Positions 58,208 through 64,000 of a stretch of 64,000 nt of DNA are shown here, piece after piece. Location of the stretch: assembly GCA_000827265.1 (NCBI GenBank), contig KN834796.1:124001-188000 (forward strand), written 5' to 3'. A program made the position numbers and the translations under genes. Position 1 is the stretch's first letter. Each line of letters opens with the position of its first letter. Source of the DNA: Collybiopsis luxurians FD-317 M1 (taxonomy: Eukaryota; Basidiomycota; Agaricomycetes; Agaricales; Omphalotaceae). The notes below the pieces were generated by a model, which was given only the letters and a program-made list of their open reading frames with translations, ran no database searches and had not been told where the DNA came from.

Positions 58208-60126
58208 TCATTTAGAACTCGCGGAAAAAGACAGTCTCATCTCGAGCGTCAAGCATCTACGCCTGATTGACCCAGAATTTTGAGCGCCGTACTTTGCACA
58301 CAGTCTTACGAAAACCTTCCGGTGTTCTTCTTTTAGAGTGAACTTGTTGAAAAAGCTGTTAAGACTTCTCTGAGAAATAGTCGAACATCGCATAGTCATA
58401 AAGCTGCAGTCAGCAGAACGCGTAAACAGAGTGAAAGATGGCGCATTGTCAATGAGACTCACCGGAACTGTCTCCAAAATAGGCGGGGCCCCACCGAACC
58501 TGGGCGCTCCAGCACGAGAAGAAGCAAGACTTTCCCTTTCTGCACTAGCTAACGGTGCGCTACTCCGGAAACCGGAAAGGGGGAGAGAAGAAGGGACCGT
58601 GAAAGTTGTGGGAACTCCAAATGCGGCTGCCGTCGTCGAAACGGACGGAGGGATAGGATCCTTGACTTCTGCGACAGAAGTTGAGGTTGAGGCAGCGGGT
58701 ATAGTTCGTCCAGTGACCTCCGCAGCATTGACTCCATTTACGACCACGCCGCTACCCGGTACCTCGTGCCTATAGATTTCGTCCCAAGACTGAGAATCGG
58801 ACATGGTCGTATCGCCACTGGGACCTGCGCTTGCAGCAGCCTGGGTGGTCGTACTCGGAACCCCAAACCCAAACATCGGTTTCCCTTTGATCTCAGCATC
58901 CAACAATGTTCGTTCGACGGAAGGCAAGGTCGAATAAAGGGCTTCGATCATATCGTTCCGTTCCTGTACCATCTTTGTCGCAGCAGACGACGAGGAAGGT
59001 GAAGACATCACATCCACATCCGAACCGGAAACGGGAACAGGAACAGAAGAAAATTGCCTATGCTACTTGATCGCATCGGCGTATTGGCCCGTCCGTATAA
59101 GTCGTGTGCAGGCGAGATTTTGTAATGTCGCTAAACCGAGAGAAGTTGGCATAGGCGCATCTGAAATGAAGTCAACGTCATTCCGAGACGCTGAAGAAAA
59201 ACTGGCATAGGAGTCGAGTATAGACTTTTCGTACGGTGTGAGTGGATTAGTGAGGAGATGCGTAAACAGAGTTGCGTTGGGTTTTGCTATAGTGAAAAAT
59301 GAGAACGATGCTCATGTTGAAATGAGGACCATGACATACGTGATACATGCTACTCTAACATCTTTTTAAATAATCTCGAATGCATGGGGTCGTCCTCGCT
59401 GAATGACCGTTGAAATTGCCAGGCTTCAAAGAGATTGCGATGAGCTAGGGCGACGAGATACAGATCCAAATCCTCATGCTCTGTGAACAACGGTTTTGCA
59501 GTACGAATGAAATTGAGGATGAGTGGAAATGGCTCAATATCAGGAGCCGCTGAGATTGCCTGGAGAATTTTTGAGTAGTCCTGATTCAAGTGGGCATCGG
59601 ATAATGTTGAAATTGGAGTCTAAAAGATGCTTGAACAGGCTGAGATTCAGAAAACTTGTATTTACTCACTGGAATGTTTATTGCCGCATCCAAGCACTAA
59701 TGGTACAATACGCTTCTGCTAGCTGTGGAAGGATGAACCAGCGTCGTTCTCCTCTTAACGCTACTTGAGCAGGAGATAAACTAGACAGTATTTCTTGGGA
59801 GAGTCATATACCGACGTCGAGTCCAAATTGCGTTCGAGTCGTGCCAAGCCAATGACTTTGTGTGGTATCTGCGTCTCTGATTCCCCGAGATCGAGAAGAA
59901 TTTGAAAGAGTATTACATCACCCAGTGTAGTACGCCTCTGCTCGATTTCTTGAACGCATGCTCTATGCCATGGAACGAGGTCATCGGAGAGGTCAAAATA
60001 ACTGACAAGATTACCAGCGACAAACCAACGGTGCGCTATTATTCCCGCGCCCCACGGCCCGCCACAGCACTTAAATCTGAATCCGGCCGACATGCCCCTT
60101 CCCCGGTTACCCCCTGACGCACGCAC
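58208..60126 (-). pseudogene. ELYS-like nucleoporin gene copy 2, decayed
   Basis: Best-preserved copy. On minus, the start region (60126-59761) reads LVSYFDLSDDLVPWHRACVQ, QRRTTLGDVILFQILLDLGE and KKYCLVYLLLK, followed by a TAG. This is the layout of fungal ELYS/nuclear-pore-assembly proteins (PF13934-type). Then RGERRWFILPQLAEAY (frame-shifted), EAWQFQRSFSEDDPMHSRLF (59350-59589) and GQYADAIK-stop-HRQFSSVPV with a TAG at 59064-59066. A 269-codon open frame (58208-59017) follows: KMVQERNDMIEALYSTLPSV, then Ser/Thr/Pro-rich text with a few FG-like pairs (MFGFGVPSTT). The stops and at least one frameshift indicate loss of function; the C-terminal frame alone could still be expressed. Confidence 0.5.
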
Positions 60127-61079
60127 TTACAAGCACCAATAGTCATTATGTCAACACAGAAAAAATCCCGAACAACCTCCAAGACGCCAATCGACATAGT
60201 TCGTTCTCGCTGCCCAGTCCTGTAAGGCAAAGTCAAGCAGAAATCTAGTTTCTTACGAGCCTAGTACTCCTTCCCAAACGAAAAGGAAACGAAAAGAAAA
60301 AAAAACGGAGATCTGTGTATGGTGTACGGTGTACGGTGTACATGTAATACAGAAACTTGCGGCTCACTATGTAAGTGTACAAAGTGTGATGTGAATGTGA
60401 TACGGTGTACAGTGTGGAGTGTGTGGACGGAGTTGTGATGAGATGAGAGATGAGAGAACACTAAGCGAGCCAAGGCAAGATGACAAAAAGAAGAGGACAA
60501 AAATCACCAAAATTATACAACAGTTTAAGCTTCCATCAACAACTTAAAGCTCACGATCTCCCCTTCCCTTCCTACCCAAGGCGGCACCTAACCCGGCCCT
60601 CGCGCTCCATTCACTTACCCCCCGACATCCTAAACACCAACCCCTCCGACGCAACACTACACCCAAAACTCCTGAATCACCGTACCCTCCCTTCCAAAAA
60701 TCGACGTCGACCCCGTAATCAACAATAAATCTTGAAACACCCCCTGTAAGCATCAACACCAATCTACCCCCCATACCCACCAAAAAACACAACAGCCACG
60801 TATAACGAAATCGCTACCAAGGTGTTCGTCTGTAAGACAAAAGGCCTGAATCGAGTATGGTCGTAAAACGGTGCAAAGCGGTTGAGGGGAGATCAAAGAT
60901 GTCGATGATGAAGCAGACGGGAGCGTAATCGTGTACAGAGACGAGAGGTAAAAGAGGATTTGGATCGCTATGAGGCAGGCGGCTTCGAATTATGAGAGGA
61001 GATGGAGGATTTGAAGAAATAAGAAAGATGAAAAACGGTATGTCAGACGGTGAATACACAAGGCTATAACTATATGAAT
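60127..61079. other. Intergenic, no recognised gene
   Basis: It contains a short tandem GTGTACGGTGTACGGTGTACA stretch near 60317-60345, related to the spaced GTGTACG/GTACAGTG text found downstream of the other ELYS-like copies (about 54955-55085). This suggests the flank was duplicated too. No gene. Confidence 0.4.
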
Positions 61080-61720
61080 ATCCAGACTCACCCCGACAGA
61101 AGCAGCCTGCACGATAAACTCAAACAAATTGAGGTCGAGTTCTCCATCTGAATCTGTGGCCGTCGCAGTAGTCGTGGTACTCGGAACCCCAAACCCCAGC
61201 AATCAACAATGCTCGTTCAACGAAAGAGCAAGTTAAATAAGGAGCTTGAATTATCCCGATCTGTTCCTGTACATCTTTATTGAGGAAGAAGGCAACAAAA
61301 ACGATGATGTCGTATTTGCATGTGAACCGGCGACTGAAACGGGTGTGAGCTAGATTCTGTAGCATTGCGAAACCGAGAGAGAAAATGGTGTAAGCATGTT
61401 TGGAATGGAGATAGCCATATCAAGCGACAAAAAAAAGACTGACGTAGAAATTGGGTATGGCTACTCTATACGGTGCGAGTAGAATAGTAGGAAGATGGTC
61501 ATGAGCTGAAGGAGTCGGATTGGGTATTTGCTATACTGAAAATGGGAATGAAGTACCGCGTTACGAGTTGAAAATACGATATACATGGTATACACCACTT
61601 CAACATCCTTTTGAGTAATCTCGGGTCAATATCAGGAGCCGGTGAAATTGCTGGGAGATTGGGGCAGTCTTGATTCAAACGGATATCGAAGTTCCAGAAA
61701 ACTAGAATCAACGGCGTGTA
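61080..61720 (-). pseudogene. ELYS-like nucleoporin gene copy 3, fragment
   Basis: On minus, it reads LKRMLKWC-like and SPAPDIDPRL (about 61610-61650) and AMLQNLAHTRFSRRF. KDVQEQIGIIQAPYLTCSFV with ERALLIAGVWGSEYHDYCDG follows, corresponding piece by piece to copies 1 and 2 but with many indels. It lies directly beside the decayed deacetylase. Confidence 0.5.
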
Positions 61721-61894
61721 TTGGGGCCGAAATCTGAGTGGTTTCTGCAGTAACAGGTGTTGAGATGCAAGATCACCTGTAAGAAGCACAGGGACGTCGC
61801 GTCGTTTCGGCCCTCCAAGGAGCGCTTCAGCCAGGGACAAGTAAGATTGTCTCTCAGTAACGGTGGGTAGCTGCAGATGCACAAATGTTCATCA

Positions 61895-62935
61895 CTAATC
61901 TTCGTCTTGCGACTTCCATCCAATCTCAGTAGATTTAATTTTCTGCTCAGTTACTCGTCAAGGCTTTCATCGACCTTATAATATTTACTCTGAGTCTTAG
62001 ACAACTCCAAGGTATTCAACCTAATATCCTGCTACAAATGATAAGCTTGGTGTGGATTACACCTGAAGTTATTTAGTTGCCGCTCCGCAGACTGGAATCT
62101 ACGGATTTGACTGAATTTGGGCTCGAAGATGGAGGTTTATGTTCGACTGGTATCTGGGGCCACTTATACCTCAGGAAACGCTTCAAAGCTGTATTACAGA
62201 GACATTGCGGTAAATTGGGACGGCGGGGGGTCGGTATGATCTGTTTACTACTCCTTTATCCAGTCCAGACATCATGAACAAAGATATCGCGCATCTGGCT
62301 TCTGTTATGTCGCCCACTGCGTGCCAGCTATACTATTTTCGTGGAAAGCCCAACCCTTACTTTCGCTAGTGTTACTGGATGATTCAAAAAAACTGCCCAG
62401 AACTTGAAGTAGAGGAAGCCTCGAGTGATGTATCTTGATCTCGCCGCTCATTTCTCAGACTGTGTCCTAGAGGCCTTTTTATGCCCCATTCTAAATGATC
62501 ATACTCTGGCGCCTTCCGCTGATCAAGATATGAAGACCCTCAGTGTTCATCCCGCTCCCAGATTCATTCCTTCCCACCAACTAGTTGAACTCCCATCTGT
62601 CGACTCATCACCTACTTCTTCTGACCCATTCACCCTCTCATTCCTTCACTCCTGCTTCTCCTCTACGCCTTGAATCGTACCTATTTTACCATCCGGTCCA
62701 TTGTTGAATGCGTCAAGGATATCTTCAGCCCTGACCATATTGTAATTCAATACGGGGTTGGCGACCTTGCCGGGGATCCGAAGTGCAAAGTATTCAACTG
62801 GAGCTTGAATGTCGAGGTTCTCTGGGTCAGTGTGTTTCAGGCATTGTTGATAATTAGAGGAGAAAAAAGCTCTTCCTAGGTGAAGATGGGTATAGTGCAG
62901 GGCCTGGAGTTGTCTTGCATTCATCATAATGAGTT
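61895..62935 (+). pseudogene. Decayed copy of the histone deacetylase gene
   Basis: It aligns with 30515-31680. Matching pieces are [12 protein letters not shown], the INWDGG-like segment (AVNWDGGG near 62210), VMYLDLAAHFSDCVLEAF (62424-62480), [40 protein letters not shown] and [20 protein letters not shown]. The zinc-ligand motif DLDVH has become DLAAH, so the ligand Asp is lost; the His-His segment is destroyed; frames shift and stops occur. Upstream it keeps the same acceptor-side text (GACTTCCATCCAATC). Confidence 0.85.
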
Positions 62936-63644
62936 AGGTTCATCGACTTTCAGATTCAGGTCTTCAATTTAACTGTTACTCTAATTATGACCAACTCAGC
63001 AAAAGAAACACTGGGATACTTATGGCATATACTTACATCAGTGTATTTAAAGAAATCACAGTTTGATTATGGATAAAGGGATTTCGAATCTTAAAGGATC
63101 TTACACTGCATCCTAGACACTGGAATTTAGTCGCCATCAGATTATAATTTGATTGCTGCCGAAATCTTGTTACTGTACTTGGACAATTTGAGGCCAAAAT
63201 CTCAACTAATACTAACTAGTTAGAGAAAATAACTGAATTTGCATTAACTTCGAAGCCAAATCTGACTTGTAAAGTGTCTGATACAATCTGCAAGATTGGT
63301 TGTGGGGACTACAGAGTTGAAACTTAAAAGCATTAGTGTAAGAAGAAATCGAAGAAAATACTATCTAACCGTCTCATCAAGGAAGGAAGACTAATAAACT
63401 TGCAAATTTTAATATTTAGATAACAGAGACTAAACAACGTTATTCAAACTTAAAAGAACATTTCATTTGGGGCCAGAGGAACTCATCCTTAAAGAAAGGG
63501 GAGGACCGGAGAGAGAATTCGAGAAACAGCGGAAATAAAAGAGAAATAGGATTGAAACAAGGATACAAAGAAAACAGATTGAACAGATTGAAAGGAGTTC
63601 GAAAAGATATTTGGGTCATTCAGGCACTTGCTTAGTTGTCTACA
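62936..63644. other. Intergenic, AT-rich, no recognised gene
   Basis: No supported coding region. CpG is low. This is the 3' flank of the TPR gene at the right edge. Confidence 0.4.
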
Positions 63645-64000
63645 TTACTTAATCTCTGCCTCCAACTTTTCAGCCGCATCCAGCTTGCCCAGCGCTCTAT
63701 ATGTATTTGCATGGCTGGATATAGAATGCAATGTATCGAGGTGCCTGTCTCCAAGCACTTTTCTGAGTGAAGGTAAAACCTCCTCATGCAGTTTTTCGGC
63801 CTTGTCTAATTCTCCCGAAGCATAGTATATACGTGCAAGAATACTCATGGACCGCAATGTATCCGGATGGTAGTCACCAATCCCTCTTTTGCGCAAGAGC
63901 AGAACCTCCTCAGCCAGTTTTTTGGCTGCATCAAATTTGTGCAGCTTCTCATATGTAATGGCAAGATTAGACATAGATCTCAAGGTGTCAGGGTGCTTAT
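63645..64000 (-). CDS. TPR-repeat protein, C-terminal part (runs off the window)
   Basis: The minus-strand frame stops at 63645 and is open to the window end. It has three TPR units of the same 42-residue kinesin-light-chain class as the two NLR-type genes: KFDAAKKLAEEVLLLRKRG, ELDKAEKLHEEVLPSLRKVL, and a last KLDAAEKLEAEIK. It is diverged from them and has more CpG. It is likely the end of a third NB-ARC/TPR protein, but the nucleotide-binding part would lie beyond 64000. Confidence 0.7.
   Translation of the reverse strand, partial: KHPDTLRSMSNLAITYEKLHKFDAAKKLAEEVLLLRKRGIGDYHPDTLRSMSILARIYYASGELDKAEKLHEEVLPSLRKVLGDRHLDTLHSISSHANTYRALGKLDAAEKLEAEIK

Overview
The window looks like genomic DNA of an Agaricomycete (mushroom-forming basidiomycete). 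The genes are cut by many short introns of about 45-75 nt with GT..AG ends and CTAAC/CTNA-type branch points. The families found (DUF6533/DUF6534-type and related multi-span membrane proteins, F-box proteins, a GT61-like glycosyltransferase, fungal NB-ARC/TPR proteins) are typical of that class. Species cannot be named from sequence alone. All gene models are my own manual splicings; none was checked against transcripts or databases.

Layout. 1-7 kb: direct repeats, a short TIR element (1622-2457), a DUF6533 remnant, an F-box/LRR-like relic and a spliced multi-span membrane protein gene (5494-6687). 9-32 kb is a CpG-normal gene block: a single-pass Pro/Ser-rich membrane protein, a TauD-type dioxygenase, an F-box protein, a small secreted protein, a 13-exon MFS transporter, a GT61-like glycosyltransferase, an RRM/zinc-knuckle/RS splicing-factor-like protein, an alpha/beta hydrolase, an unidentified gene and a class I histone deacetylase. 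Immediately after the deacetylase stop (31934) the DNA becomes strongly CpG-poor. This block (about 32-51 kb) holds a DUF6534-type membrane protein, two or three copies of a TIR-bounded element family, an N-gap, a tandem minisatellite, long CT- and GA-rich tracts and two NB-ARC/TPR genes, both broken. 52-63 kb has normal CpG again and is a graveyard of related segments: three decayed copies of an ELYS-like nucleoporin gene, an intact-looking paralog of the 5.5 kb membrane protein, and a decayed copy of the histone deacetylase. The right edge enters a third TPR gene.

The genes do not form an operon-like pathway. The main story is genome architecture: a gene-rich block beside a CpG-depleted, repeat-rich block in which innate-immunity-like NB-ARC/TPR genes are decaying, with segmental duplications on its right side. 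The best points to follow up are the independently broken NLR pair with very regular TPR arrays, the CATCAG-ended TIR family flanked by TA, the false-looking assembly gap, and the microexons, including a 5-nt one.
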